Below are positions 35,501 through 47,491 of a stretch of DNA of 64,000 nt, piece by piece. Each line of letters opens with the position of its first letter. The stretch's first letter is position 1. Made by a program: the position numbers and the translations under genes. Source of the stretch: Costus lasius (lineage: Eukaryota; Streptophyta; Magnoliopsida; Zingiberales; Costaceae); NCBI GenBank assembly GCA_027563935.2, contig CM050449.1:11188001-11252000 (forward strand), given 5' to 3'. The notes beneath the pieces were generated by a model. The model was not told the DNA's origin and ran no database searches. It worked only from the letters and a program-made list of their open reading frames with translations.

Positions 35501-38500
35501 TTATTATTATTTTATGTTGCTTAGAACCTACAATATATGACTTACTTTTTCAAAAAGAGCTATCTAATTTTAAATGAACTATTAAATTTTCTTCCCTAAA
35601 TCTTTGTCCCTCTCTTCTCTTATGTTTTATGTCAAGGACACTATTATATATATATATATATATATTAAAGTTTGCCATAAGACATTGGTATAATTGGAAA
35701 TATTTGTGTACCTAGTGTCCAACACATGGTTATATAGTGATATAAAAAATCCATGTACCTGTCATATCCAGAACCAATGTTATTCATAGTTCAGTCTGCA
35801 ATGCTTGTATTAGGTCTGAATTGGCTTTTTCTGAGTTATTCACTTATTCTAATTGTTGTGTGGTACCATATTCCTGAACAAAATGGATTAAACGTATAAA
35901 ACTAGTTTTTTAGTTTATGGCAATAATTTTATCAAACTCTTTCTCCATCAACCTTTGTTATATTGAAGTAATTGTAAAAATGATTTATATCAATAGATTA
36001 CTTCACCTCCATGGTTTAAAAAAATCGTCGGTACGAAACAATACAGATAGAATATGTGAATTATCAATGTTATATTAAAGGATCACATAACAAAATGCCA
36101 AACAGCAAGCTACAAAAGAAAATTTGTTATTCACTGCTAGTTTTCCTACCTGAAAAAAGTTGGTAGTACTTTAATTGAGTATGCGTAAAAAATAAAAGAC
36201 CATGGTTTTCTTTGCCATCTTTACTTCTATTTGATTTTCTTATGTTTTATGAACTATTGAAAATTACTCTGCTTTTGGTAGTTACAACTTGCTCTGAAGC
36301 TGCACAAGCATTACTTCTTCTGCGGGAAAAGGGTGGGTTTGATCTGATAATGGCTGATATTCATATTTTTGACATGGATGGTATCAATCTACTTGAATTA
36401 TTTGGTCATCATATGGATCTCCCTGTTATCAGTAAGTGATTCCTGTTCATAATATTTCTAGTTATCTAGATGTTTCACACTTATCTAACTTACCTTTTTT
36501 TTGTGCAAGCACAGTGATATCTGCTGATTCAAGGGTCAACAATATATTGAAGGGACTAATGCATGGAGCCAGTGGATTTTTATACAAGCCTTTACGCATG
36601 GAAGAGTTGCAAACAATTTGGCAATTTGTTATTAAGAAAAAGTGGCTAGGGAATAAAGAACTGGGGCATTCTGCTACTGTGAATGATTCTGATGGTAACT
36701 GGCAAGTCATGGGCGTTACTGAAAGTGCTTCTTTATCAAATGATGCGACAAATGTGCCAGGGAGACCCCAAGAAAAGAAAATTGATAATGAAGAAGATTG
36801 TGATGTTGGTGAACCTAATTCTGCAGATCCTCCATTAAAGAAGCCCCGTTTATCTTGGTCATTAGAACTTCATCAGCAGTTTGTTAATGCTGTCAATCAG
36901 ATAGGAATAGACAGTATGAATTCTCACCCTTATTTTAATTACCATTCCTGACTATTTAGTTTGCCTTTATTATATTAATGATACACAAGAATAACAAATG
37001 CCTTATGTGCATCGGGAAAAACTTTGTATTTATTGTTTTTGCAGGGGCTGCGCCCAAGCGAATCCTAGATTTGATGAATGTTCCTGGTTTAACTAGAGAA
37101 AAAGTGGCAAGTCATCTGCAGGTTTGACTTTTAGCTAAGTATTCATATTACTAAGTTTTTATAGTAAGAGCAAAAGATTCTTATTATTTGTGTGTAAAAG
37201 GCAGAATACGTAGGTTTATATAGAAAGAATATGAAAGGAATATGCTATAATTATTTTATGTAAGACTAATATAACACAAGATTCCTATACAACTTCTCAA
37301 GCTAGAGCGTAGATATTGGTTATGCCTAGCTTTTTTGCAAAGAATAAAAAACCTTTCATTGACAAGAGACTTAGTAGATATATCAAGTTAATTCTTTAAA
37401 GAAGTGAAATGAGTATTCTTTTTAGTTATAACATCTCTAACATAATGACAAACCTAAGTTTGTTTAGTCTTTTTATAAAACACAAAAATAACAATGTTAA
37501 TAGTTGCTTGATTATTGTCATCATATTAACGTAGTGCCTTTATGAGAAAACTCCAAATCTTTTAAAAAGAGTATGAAGTCATATTACCTCATATGCAATA
37601 TAAGTCAATGTTTTAGAAATCGGTCCATATTACATATATACCGATGCATACAGTGTCGATACATTTGATACCAGCATATAGTGTTGGAACATACAATATG
37701 TACCAGTCCTAGTGATTTTAAACCTTGATAAAGTCATGGTTCTATATTTGACTTCAGCACTTGAGAAGGGTCATAGCATCTTTGTGAGGAAATGCTAAAT
37801 CTTAAACAACTATGGTAACATGTCCATTAGGTTATAGTGCAGGATTCTAAGGCATATTTCTTTTTATTTGAGTTATCTACATAGTGTAGGATTTTGGTAT
37901 GAGATGTCTGTGTTTACGTTTTTAATAGACAAATTTTCTCAATGCTATCATCTTGTTATCAACATAGACAATTGGTTTTTGTTATGTACATAACAATCGA
38001 AGTTTTAGATATCGATCTATACTAGTGTAGAATAGCAAGTTTATAAAGATATGATTATATTTCACCTCACATGATCACATCTAGATAGTACAATGATAGG
38101 TTACTTCTTTTAGTACTAGGTGAAAGCAATATCTCCATATAGAAGGTTAAGCAAAATGTTTTTAATCTTCTATATCTCCCACCTCAAACCCTACTCAAAT
38201 GGCCAGCAAGTTAAAACCATTATAATATGAGCAGAGTAAATCATTGTAATAATTCCTATTCAAGCATGTTGACTCTAGTTCTTCTCTAAAGTCCCTCATA
38301 TTTTCAAACTATATAAAATATCAAGTCTTGTAGGTGTCTACCTTAAGCTTCCAACCAAGCTTCAAAAGTGAGCTTAGCTTTCTCTCCATCATCATGCTTT
38401 TGTAGTTCGATGTGATAATCTCCATTTAGTATTTTTCGATAATCTTCTTAGAATGTGTTTCTTGAGAAATGGAGATGTCTTATTTGCTTTGCTTTATCTC

Positions 38501-41500
38501 AATACCAAAAGAATAAGACAAGACAATGTAAATTCATTTCGAACTCTCAAATCATAAAGCGCCATGAAGTCATAGACATATACGGATTGCTGCCTAAAGG
38601 AAGATAAACAAATATTGGCCTGAGCATCTACCTCAGCCTCTTGCCATACTAGTATTGAATTGTATATACAATCAGTAGACAAATTCCTACCTGTCTTAAG
38701 TAGATTTTGAATCAACTTTAGCCTTCGTACTCCATCTCACAGGATTTATTAAAAAAATATAAATTATATATTTTTATTATCATTTAGGGTGAAATATAAC
38801 TGAAACTAAACTTCATCTGAGAGAAAATAGTGAATATGGCATGGTGATATCTTTGTTATGAGGACCTTCTCTGCTAAGGTTTGCTTAGCAAGATGCTTTA
38901 TTGTATCCAAAATGAGTGGCATTTGTTAATAAAGTATTGCAGAGGGGACAAACGACTTAAGTTACATTTTATGTTTGTAATTCTCACATTTGAAACTCTT
39001 CTCACTATATGTTGTAGGATATCTTGATTGCCACACGTTAGCAAGTTATTGTGGTGACTACATGGGCTAGAATGGTTGAGATGGTGCCGATACTACTAGT
39101 GGAACTTGATATATATAGGCATAAGGAGAGTCATGGATACCTCCAATCTCTCTCTTGCTACTCGGCTTAATTGTAAATTCCCCATTAATTTGTAGATCAA
39201 AAGGCATGGTTGAAATGGTGCGTATACAATAAGTGGAAGAGATACATATAAGCCTAAGAATAGTCATAGATACATTAAGTTGTAGATCTAAAGGCAACAT
39301 GGTCCGAAATGGTTAAGCCTTGTGTAGTATTCATGCGTTAATGAATCTTCGTATGTGAGATTACATGTTCAGTGTCACACTTTCCCCCACTTAAAACTCT
39401 TGACGTCCTTGTCAAGATTCAAATCTAACTCAATCTAGAATCAATCTTAGCCAATGTCTGTGAGATCCAATCTAATTTGGTTCAACCATTCTTGGGAGCC
39501 TAGGTGGATGGATTACAAAGGTGGATCTCACGGATTCTAAAGTATCCCTACTTTTTTGTGTGAAAATGAGTGCTACATGAAATAGAGTACAATACTATTT
39601 CAAGCATATTATCTAATAGCAAGAGTGGAGAAATTCTAAAATTGTCTCTCATAGATTTAATCCCTATCACAGGTAGGGGTTAACCCTAGATAGCCTAATA
39701 CAATATACCTAAGTCTACAAATTCCCCAACTTATTTCTACACCCAATCATCGAAGTTGTAGCTTCCCTTGACATAACATAAAATTTTAAGCATTTCATCT
39801 AATATATTTTTAAAAGAATATCCACTGTTAGAATGTATATATTTGTATTGCTTCATGGGGAGTTTATGCATATAAGTATATTGTATTAGGCTATACATGA
39901 TTTTTCCCTATCAGTAATTAGTTGAACCAACAAGAAAAGGTTTCTCAAGCATTACTATATGTAATCTTGTTATCTCAATTTTACAATAAGAAGAAAGAGG
40001 TAAGTTATTCTAATTGTTTATGTGTTCACTTTTTATTATTTGAATTCTTTACAAAATCCTATTTGAGTTTCCAATTTAATGAGTGTGTTGTCTCTTGCAT
40101 GAATGCTATGAAAGAATTATATCCTTTTAGCGAGGGTTTCATTAGTGAGAAACATAGGAAATTGGGTGATAATGTTACATTAATACAAATTTATATGTAG
40201 ACTTTAGATAAATATGGTTCTAACCAGTGCTTTGAGTCATGAAACTATTAGAACTACATTGATCTAAACTTTAAGTATAAATTTATATTCATAGTCCATT
40301 TTCACCAAATGTTCTAAAATTTCTTACAAGTGAAATACTATTACAAAGAGAGAATTCCTTAATGCAAGATATCGCATTCATTAACTGGATACTTAAATAA
40401 GCTTAATAAATAATAAAAAGCAAACTCGAAAATGATTAGAATTACTTGCATCTTTCTTCTTAATGTAGAACTAAGATAGTGAAATGACAAATTCATAGGT
40501 CAGAGTTTGGGGGTCAGACATTTCACAACTCTTCATATGCTCATAGTATAATATTACATTTCCATAGATTTCATTATTTTCTTTTAAATAAAATTTAAGT
40601 TTACTCCTATTTCACAGTTTGACAAGACTGAGTCCAATTGTTAAAATGGAGGAGGAAGAGGAGAGAAAAAAAATGAATTTGTCTGGCTCTTTTGCAAATG
40701 GCATATCGTACACCTTGAAGTCCCTTCTATTTGTAGGTGTATGTAGATGATTACATATAGAGTAAAAAACTCGCTTCTTAAGTCTCACGGTTTATAGTGA
40801 GAATTAATTAATTAATTCTCTTCACTCAAGATGATTCATATCAACTATCAAATGCCAACTGTTATGGTTCACGATTAAGTTCATTCAATAATGGAGAACT
40901 TGTGTTATAGAATGCAAAAGATTACTTTACTAGGGTATCTCGGTAAACAAGGTGATTTAAAATTTAAACTTTTTTATCCAAAAGGATACTTATGAAACTA
41001 GTTATAATCAAAATGCCGGGTGTTAATGCACTCCAGGATGATAGAAATAAAGTTCTTATTGGTTATTTATTTCTGACAAATGCAGAAATTCAGGCTGCAA
41101 CTGAAGAAGTTGGATGGAATGGCTAAACAAAATGCTGAACTTGGAAAGTTTTTACTGTGCGCTTCCCTAGATGCAGATTTGGCTCAACTTGGAAAACTTG
41201 ATAGCCGAACTATATCATTCTTAAAGAAAATAACTCCAGAAGCTCTAGCTGCCTTGCAAGATATGACAGAAGTTAATCATCGAATCCAACAGCAAGATTC
41301 AGCACAGGAGAATAATTGTCTTTCCTCTAGACAAGACGCAGCATTTGATCAGTCTCTATTGAAGTGCAATGGAACAGCAACACCTTTTCCAGGCCTTCCT
41401 GCTAATAATATTTTATTACTGAATCCTTCCAATGATAGCAATCTGTCAACAGCTTTACAACACAAAGAGCCAAATGTAGGATTGTCAGAATTGAGCGGTC

Positions 41501-42377
41501 CAGTTAACGCACAAAATTCTTATTTGGCTGCCCCGACTCAATCATCAAGCTATGCTAAGGTTCAGGAAGACACTTGCAATTTGATTGATAACTTCATGGT
41601 GGTAACGCACCAGTCATCAGAAAATTTTCAACCTGAGTGTATTACTCATGCCTTTGTGGGTTCCTATTTATTGTCTGCCAGCTCGGACAGAGGGAACTAT
41701 CCTAATATCATAAACCATTTTTCGATGAAAGACTTCTCTCATTCACTGTCAGGAACATTTGGGGAGAATAATCCTGGTCAGAGTTCCACAACCGACTCTC
41801 CTAAACAATTTACACAATTTCATTCTAGAAGCTCTCCAGTGCTTAGTGATGAGAATTCAATGTTACTTCTCGCCCGGTCATCATCTACTGCTCAAGCAGA
41901 GAACAATCTTCTTCCTGTCAACTGTAATATTGTTCTGAATAAAGACAGTTTGATAACAAATAGCAGCCAACTATCTCTTAAACAAGACAACCTACTTGTC
42001 AGATCTGCAAACGCAATTGATGAAGGTTTCACGGAAAAAAGCTATTCACTTGAACCAGATTCTTCCTCCATCCCATTGCCATTTCATACTGATGGCAGTA
42101 ATCTGCAGAGCCCTCATAAGGATATTGTTGACCTTCATGAGTCACTTTTTGTCCCAAAATCTTGCAGCATTCAAGCCACTAGTATAGTTCTAGGGAAGAT
42201 GATCGATCAAGGACAGGGGAGAAATTCTGATGTTGGTAAAGGTACTTTTTCCCCCAAGTTTGGTTTCTTGTGTTTGAAATTGAAACTCTATGTGATTCCA
42301 ACTGTAATGACATATGCACTATTCCAGATGAAGATGCACATAACCATGATCATTCTGAATCGGGTAGAATGCTTTAG
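32599..42377 (+). CDS. Type-B response regulator (ARR-B; receiver plus GARP/Myb domain)
   Basis: Type-B regulators are nuclear transcription factors activated by phosphotransfer in cytokinin signalling. Six exons, 32599-32773, 36282-36431, 36515-36913, 37045-37121, 41086-42235 and 42328-42377, give 666 residues, a usual family length. The receiver has the acidic triad start VVDDD (39-41), phosphoacceptor D84 in [11 protein letters not shown]111 and K133 in LYKP, so catalytic residues are kept. A nuclear signal KKPRL leads into the GARP DNA-binding domain (about 217-275: [20 protein letters not shown], then [20 protein letters not shown]). The C-terminal half is Ser/Asn/Gln-rich, as in transactivation regions. 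Start may be 32599 or 32602. The last junction is less sure: without splicing, the frame runs to a stop at 42430-42432. Introns 1 and 4 are 3.5 and 4 kb. Confidence 0.88.
34891..35042. repeat. Tandem duplication, two copies of 76 bp
   Basis: Copies 34891-34966 and 34967-35042 share most bases with a handful of substitutions. They lie in intron 1 of the response regulator. Confidence 0.9.
35645..35666. repeat. (TA)n microsatellite
   Basis: About ten TA units in intron 1 of the response regulator. Confidence 0.9.
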
Positions 42378-43857
42378 TGTAATTTATGCACCGGAGATTT
42401 CAACTGATTCCAGAAAAATTCTCTGTGAGTAATCTTCTCTGGGCCTGGCATGCTAGTTTCATGGTGGAAATGATAGCTCGAACTCTTTGTCTACAATTAT
42501 TTTAGCAGTTTAATCATCTCGATCTGCATATGCATATGGAGATTTTGAAGTCTTTTATTTAGTGTCTAAACAGTGTTTTTGTAATTTTCTTGTTATTCAA
42601 ACAGGTGAAACATAGTGAATCATATTGCCCAGTACTAATACACTATGAGATCAGTTTCTTGTATTTTCATTCTAGGTCCACTAATTGCTTCCTTTTGACT
42701 GAATAGCTGTCTTGTGTTAATCTAAGGATGCTTGTGTTTGTAGTATTTTGAATCTTTTACTTCCAATCTTTTACGGTGTTGGTTCTTCATTCAAGTTGGG
42801 CATGAAGTCTCATATAACATTTCTCATGTTTTTTGGCACTTGCTTTGACCACCTATTGTTCAAGGATTAAAGACAGAAAGAAAAAAGGATATCTCATTCC
42901 TCAAGTTTCCAGTGGTTGAAATTTCGGTCTGAGCCCAATTCGTACCAGTCTGAAATTGGATTGATTTTACTGTAGCATGTCTGTACATATGGTTTTATTA
43001 TAGCACAGTATCGATTTCACTGTGCATACAGATCGGTTTTTAAAATTATGTTACAGCCACCCTGTGTTTCTGAATGCAATTCTTGTGTATATCATGCCAT
43101 TTTAAGTAAATGAAATCTTGTTCTTAGGAGATTATCATATGTTAAACTGTCTCATATCGTCTGTTTGTGTAGTACACCTACGCATAACTATTAATCAAGC
43201 TGCTAATTTTACAGGGATGACTGATGGATACTTAGAAGGAATACGCTTCGCTTCAGGCGCTTTATTCTACTTATCAATCTCCTTAATTTCGGTTAAATGA
43301 CTATTTAATGTTAATCATTCACAAGGTTTGCATGCCATTTTAATCTTTCCTCCATGGAGCATTACAAAGTTTAACAATTAAAACTCAGAAGATGACTATA
43401 GCTGAATCTTTCTGGTTGTTGTAAAAGTATAGTGAAGTAGCGTTCATGGTGACTGGTGTTTCCAGTGTATGTTCTCATATTCGTATGAACTTTCTGTGAT
43501 TGCTGGTTATAGATGCCTGGTAATTAGTTCAAATGTGTTTTCTGTTTATCGGTTTGCTAAACAAATGACAATTTGTTGGTATGATGTCCAAAATCCTCGG
43601 ATGGTAGCGGACAGATAAAAAAAACCCGTTAACTAATTAATAGCGGATTAAATTAGGGCCAAAAAGGTGGTTGTGTTCCTCGTATAATTGCAGTTTGCTA
43701 TCTTTTATTTGGAATATCTCACTTTATACTTTTACTGATTTTAAACATTCAAATATTAGGCATAGCAGTAGGGTAAGATTTTAGTGATTACCCGATCTAC
43801 TCAAATTTGATTATAGCTAATTAGGTGCTTATTAATTAGGTTTGGTTCTAATGTATG
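42378..43857. other. 3' flank of response regulator and intergenic DNA
   Basis: Contains the 3' untranslated region, a degenerate copy of the TTTAAAA/CGGT repeat near 42905-43050, and AT-rich DNA up to the retrotransposon target duplication. No gene is seen. Confidence 0.4.
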
Positions 43858-43862
43858 GTAAG

Positions 43863-44987
43863 TGTCAGGGCCCGGTCTAATTGGTTCGGCCCAAACCCGG
43901 GATCAAGCCCAAAGCCAAGCCCAACCCACGCTCAATCAAACAGAGGTCATCAGTGGAGCGAAATCGCCCGGTCAACGCGGGATGTTGACCAGGGCTCGTC
44001 TTCGGCTGCTGCGCACAACGCGAGCGTTGCGCTCGATTCGGCTAACACCGCGAATGGCTCGCACGGAGCACGTTCGACAAACACGGCGACTTCCCCAGCT
44101 GGCGCTGAAGACGCGGACGTGGGCGGCTGCAGGAGGCTTCGTCGCCCGTAGGAAGCGGACGGAGGGTGTCGGACGCGGTCGCAGGCGGCGAACGCGGACA
44201 GAGGAGACGGCGGCGTTCTCCTCGTTAAATAGCTTCGACGGGCGAAGCAGAAGAGGGAGCTCGGATGCGTAAGTGAACAGGCGACTTCCACCATCAGGCG
44301 AGCAGAGGGTTGAGAGATTGTAACCGACGTCGAGTGGACGACCGGCGAGGGAGGGAAGAGGGACGCCGGCGGGCGGCGACGAGGTTTTTGTAAGCTTCTA
44401 TCAGGTGAATAAAGCTGAGTTTTTCCTCTCCGATACTCTTCCCTTTGTTCTCAGTTCCCGGCGGAGATTTCCGCTCCTTTCCGGCAGCAGGCGGCTGTCC
44501 GGTCGGCGACAGACGAACGAACGCGGCGGCGAGCGTTCGTTCGCAGAGAAGAAGAAGAACAGGAGTTTCGAACGCTCGGGCGTTCGAAACGAGGCGGTCA
44601 ACGGTTAGCGGGCGAAATTCGATTTCGGCGAACGAAATCGGACGGCTGACGTCATACTGACGTCAGCGAAGGCAAATCGGCGCGGCGGCGAAAAATCGAG
44701 GGCTGACGTCAGCGACAGATTGCTGACGCAAGCAACGCATAATTTTGACTTTGGTCAAAATTAGAAGAGGTATTTGATTTAGGGTTCCGTTCTTTTCCCG
44801 ATTTCTAAATTGGGGGTAGGGTTTTCTCCGTGCGAATTGTATTTTGGGGATAAAAATTATCCGGAGAGATTAGGGTTTCGAATTTTGGGTCGGAAACCCT
44901 AGGGAGAGTTACGTTCTGGTATTCCGCCGGACGGTTCTAGGAAGCGGATAAGCGCTATTTCTAGGCCGATCCGACCGGGGCGTGACA
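43863..44987 (+). repeat. 5' LTR
   Basis: Begins TGTCAGGGCC and ends GGGGCGTGACA. Contains a GC-rich left half and, near 44780-44900, the phrases AGGGTTTTC and GGAAACCCTAGGG that it shares with the 3' LTR. Confidence 0.9.
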
Positions 44988-45002
44988 ACAGGTATCAGAG
45001 GA
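44988..45002 (+). promoter_or_regulatory. Primer-binding site
   Basis: ACAGGTATCAGAGG directly follows the 5' LTR and matches most of the TGGTATCAGAGC site complementary to the 3' end of initiator tRNA-Met. Confidence 0.75.
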
Positions 45003-45164
45003 GGCAAACGTGTTCCAGCAAACACGGCACCTTCGGCCTCACCCTCGAAGGTGAGGAAAGGTCTGAAGTTCCAGAAGATCACCCATACTGCTAGGGGAGC
45101 GTCAGAGGACGCCCGACCTAGGCAGGATAAAGGAAAGGCCAAGGAGACGGCTGATCCTGAGAAG

Positions 45165-46688
45165 ATGGTGAACCAGGGTGATCGCATTGCTCAGATCGAG
45201 CAGGTGCTCGGTATGGCTAGTGGTGGAGATAATGGGATGATTCCACAGGTGGAAAATCTTCAGAAGACTGTGGAGGATCAGGAATTACTGATCGAACAGC
45301 AGAGGTTGCAAATCGAGCAACAAGGGTTGCAGATTGAGCAACAAAGGTTGCAGATCGAGGTCATGCAACAGATCGTGGAGGGTCTGATCCATCTGCCAGG
45401 AGAGATGGTTCGCATGAAGGAGGACATGCACGCTGAAGTTAAGGTACTGCGCCTAGCCCTAGCGCAAGTATCATCGGCACCGGTGGAGCAGGAGGCTCCC
45501 AAACCGAGGGTGCGCGTGCCAGACCCAGCGACGTTCGGGGGGGCTCGATCGTCCAGAGAGGTCGAAAACTTTATCTGGGATATGGAGCAACTGTTTTCAG
45601 CTAACCATATTTCTGCAGGAGATCGGGTGCAGGTGTGCATCGCCTATCTTACAGGCGACGCGAAACTTTGGTGGCGAACCAAAGTCATCTCTACTTCAGG
45701 GACTAGTAGCTGGACTTGGGAGACTTTCCGTGAGGAACTGCGGCGGCAGTTTCTTCCCGGAAACTCGGCGGACCAGGCGCGTGGCAAACTGGATCGGCTG
45801 AGGCATACAGGCTCGATCCAGGAGTACGTTCGGGCTTTCTCTACTTTGATGCTGGAGCTTCCAGGCATGGCGGAGGACGATAGGAGGTATTTCTTCCTCC
45901 GGGGCCTTCAGCCATGGGCAGAAACGGAGGTCCGACGTCGTGAGCCGGTTGACTGGAGGGCGGCGGCGGCAGTGGCTGAATCTTTGGTGGATAACAGAAA
46001 CTTCAAACCAGCACTACCAAAGAAATCCAAGACACCACCAAAGCGCGGACCTCAGCGCGGCTCCCCACGCACACCGCCGGGAGCCAGAGTTCCAGAGAGA
46101 GGTAGACCATTCTACCGGCAGAACAAGGGTTCTCTGGGACGACGGGAGCAAAAGCCACAGGGTTGCTTTTGGTGCGGCGGTCCTCACTGGGTAAAGGATT
46201 GTCCCAGCAAGCAAAAGCTCATGGCGATAGCAGCACAGGATCCAGCCGAACAGGTTGAAGAAATCGAGCAACCGCAGATTGGATCACTGCAGGTAGTTCC
46301 ACACGCTGCCATGGGAGCGCAGCAGTGTCGGATCGGGGCGATGAGGATCGGAGTGATGGTTCTGCAGGATCCGCCCGTTAGAGACATCGAGGGCGATGTC
46401 CAAATTGGGCGGGGGAGAATTGTTAGGCCCCGGTTTAACCGGTTCGGCCCAAGTCCAATTCTCAGCCCAAACAAAGGAAAGCGAAGTGGAGCCCGGTCAA
46501 CTGGGTATGTTGACCCAGAAAACGAGCACCACAGCTCGTCTTCCTCTTCGAGCCGCGCGGACGACGCTCGCGCGTCATCTCCGCGAGACGCGGTCGATGG
46601 CGCATATGGAGGGGCGGCGACGAGGTCTTCGGCGACGGACGCGGACGACGCCCAAAATAGGTACGACGGCGGCAGCTGGAGGCGTTAA
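45165..46688 (+). CDS. Retrotransposon gag polyprotein
   Basis: Structural gag protein of a Ty3/gypsy-type element. The frame is open from before 44990; the first ATG is at 45165 and gives 507 residues, starting MVNQGDRIAQIEQ. Near the N-terminus four copies of a seven-residue unit (QQRLQIE-like) form a coiled coil, encoded by 21-bp tandem repeats at about 45293-45360. The central retrotransposon gag domain includes YLTGDAKLWW, WETFREELRRQF and EYVRAFSTLMLELPG. A zinc knuckle CFWCGGPHWVKDC (C-X2-C-X4-H-X4-C) follows a basic region. The natural element part ends near the polypurine tract; the frame then runs about 270 bases into the 3' LTR to its stop. No pol follows. The frame is undamaged, unlike most old copies. 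Confidence 0.9.
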   Translation: MVNQGDRIAQIEQVLGMASGGDNGMIPQVENLQKTVEDQELLIEQQRLQIEQQGLQIEQQRLQIEVMQQIVEGLIHLPGEMVRMKEDMHAEVKVLRLALAQVSSAPVEQEAPKPRVRVPDPATFGGARSSREVENFIWDMEQLFSANHISAGDRVQVCIAYLTGDAKLWWRTKVISTSGTSSWTWETFREELRRQFLPGNSADQARGKLDRLRHTGSIQEYVRAFSTLMLELPGMAEDDRRYFFLRGLQPWAETEVRRREPVDWRAAAAVAESLVDNRNFKPALPKKSKTPPKRGPQRGSPRTPPGARVPERGRPFYRQNKGSLGRREQKPQGCFWCGGPHWVKDCPSKQKLMAIAAQDPAEQVEEIEQPQIGSLQVVPHAAMGAQQCRIGAMRIGVMVLQDPPVRDIEGDVQIGRGRIVRPRFNRFGPSPILSPNKGKRSGARSTGYVDPENEHHSSSSSSSRADDARASSPRDAVDGAYGGAATRSSATDADDAQNRYDGGSWRR

Positions 46689-47486
46689 AAGGGAAGCGGC
46701 ACGGCGACGCGAGGGCACCGACACCTTCGCCTACACACCAGCCGAGCGTGAGGTTGAGTGAAGCTTGGGAAAACATCGAGCGATTGTAACCGGAACCAGG
46801 GGGCTTCCGGCGAGGGAGGGACAGAGGGCACCGGCGACGGGGGTCGCCGGCGTAGAGAGGAATTTGTAGAAGGTTTCTGGGAATAAAAGCTTCGGATCTT
46901 CTCTCCATCCTTCCTTCCTTTGCATCCAGTTTCTGACGACGACCGGCGGCGTGGTTTTGGCTACGACAGCAGCGTCGGTACGCGGCGTTCGAGCGGACGA
47001 AAGCAGCGTCGCGAGTTCGTGAAGACGAAGGCGAGCGGCGGTTTCGAACGCGTCGGGCGTTCGAAACGAGGCGGAGTCAACGCGTCGAGCGGTCAACGAC
47101 GCGAAATCGGCGTTCGGTGATTTCGGCGAATTTGCACGGGTGACGTCAGCGAGTGGCGGCTGACGCAAGCGAAATCGAATTTTCGATTTCGAATCGAGGT
47201 GACGTTGGCGTGACGTCATCACAGACGGGATTTCGCAACGACGGTCAAAATCAAGTTTGACGAGAGAGGTATTTTGGAATTTAGGGTTTCGTTTGGATTT
47301 CTCTAAATTAGGATTAGGGTTTTCCGTGCAAACTGTAATTTGGGGATAAAAAAATTCTTCGGGGAGATTAGGGTTTCTAATTGAAGGTCGGAAACCCTAG
47401 GGCGAGTTACGTTCCGGTGTTCCGCCGGATTGCCCTGAGATAGCGTTTAAGAGCTGTTTCCAGGCCGATCCGACCGGGGCGTGACA
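46421..47486 (+). repeat. 3' LTR
   Basis: Begins TGTTAGGCCC and ends GGGGCGTGACA. Clearly homologous to the 5' LTR at both ends but with many substitutions and indels, especially in the middle. Confidence 0.9.
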
Positions 47487-47491
47487 GTAAG

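Larger units (their letters stand above)
43858..47491 (+). mobile_element. Gag-only LTR retrotransposon (Ty3/gypsy type) with TSD
   Basis: The element runs 43863-47486 between 5-bp direct repeats GTAAG (43858-43862 and 47487-47491). LTRs are 43863-44987 (1,125 bp) and 46421-47486 (1,066 bp); they start TGTCAGG or TGTTAGG and end GTGACA. Right after the 5' LTR, ACAGGTATCAGAGG resembles the initiator-tRNA primer site. Just before the 3' LTR, GGGCGGGGGAGAA is a polypurine tract. The inside codes only for gag; protease, reverse transcriptase and integrase are absent, so movement would need help from another element. The two LTRs differ at many positions and in length. Confidence 0.92.

Noticed and set aside
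43855..44294. Frames of 98-136 codons in the 5' LTR
   Set aside because: GC-rich LTR DNA with no protein similarity; equivalent positions in the 3' LTR do not keep the frames.
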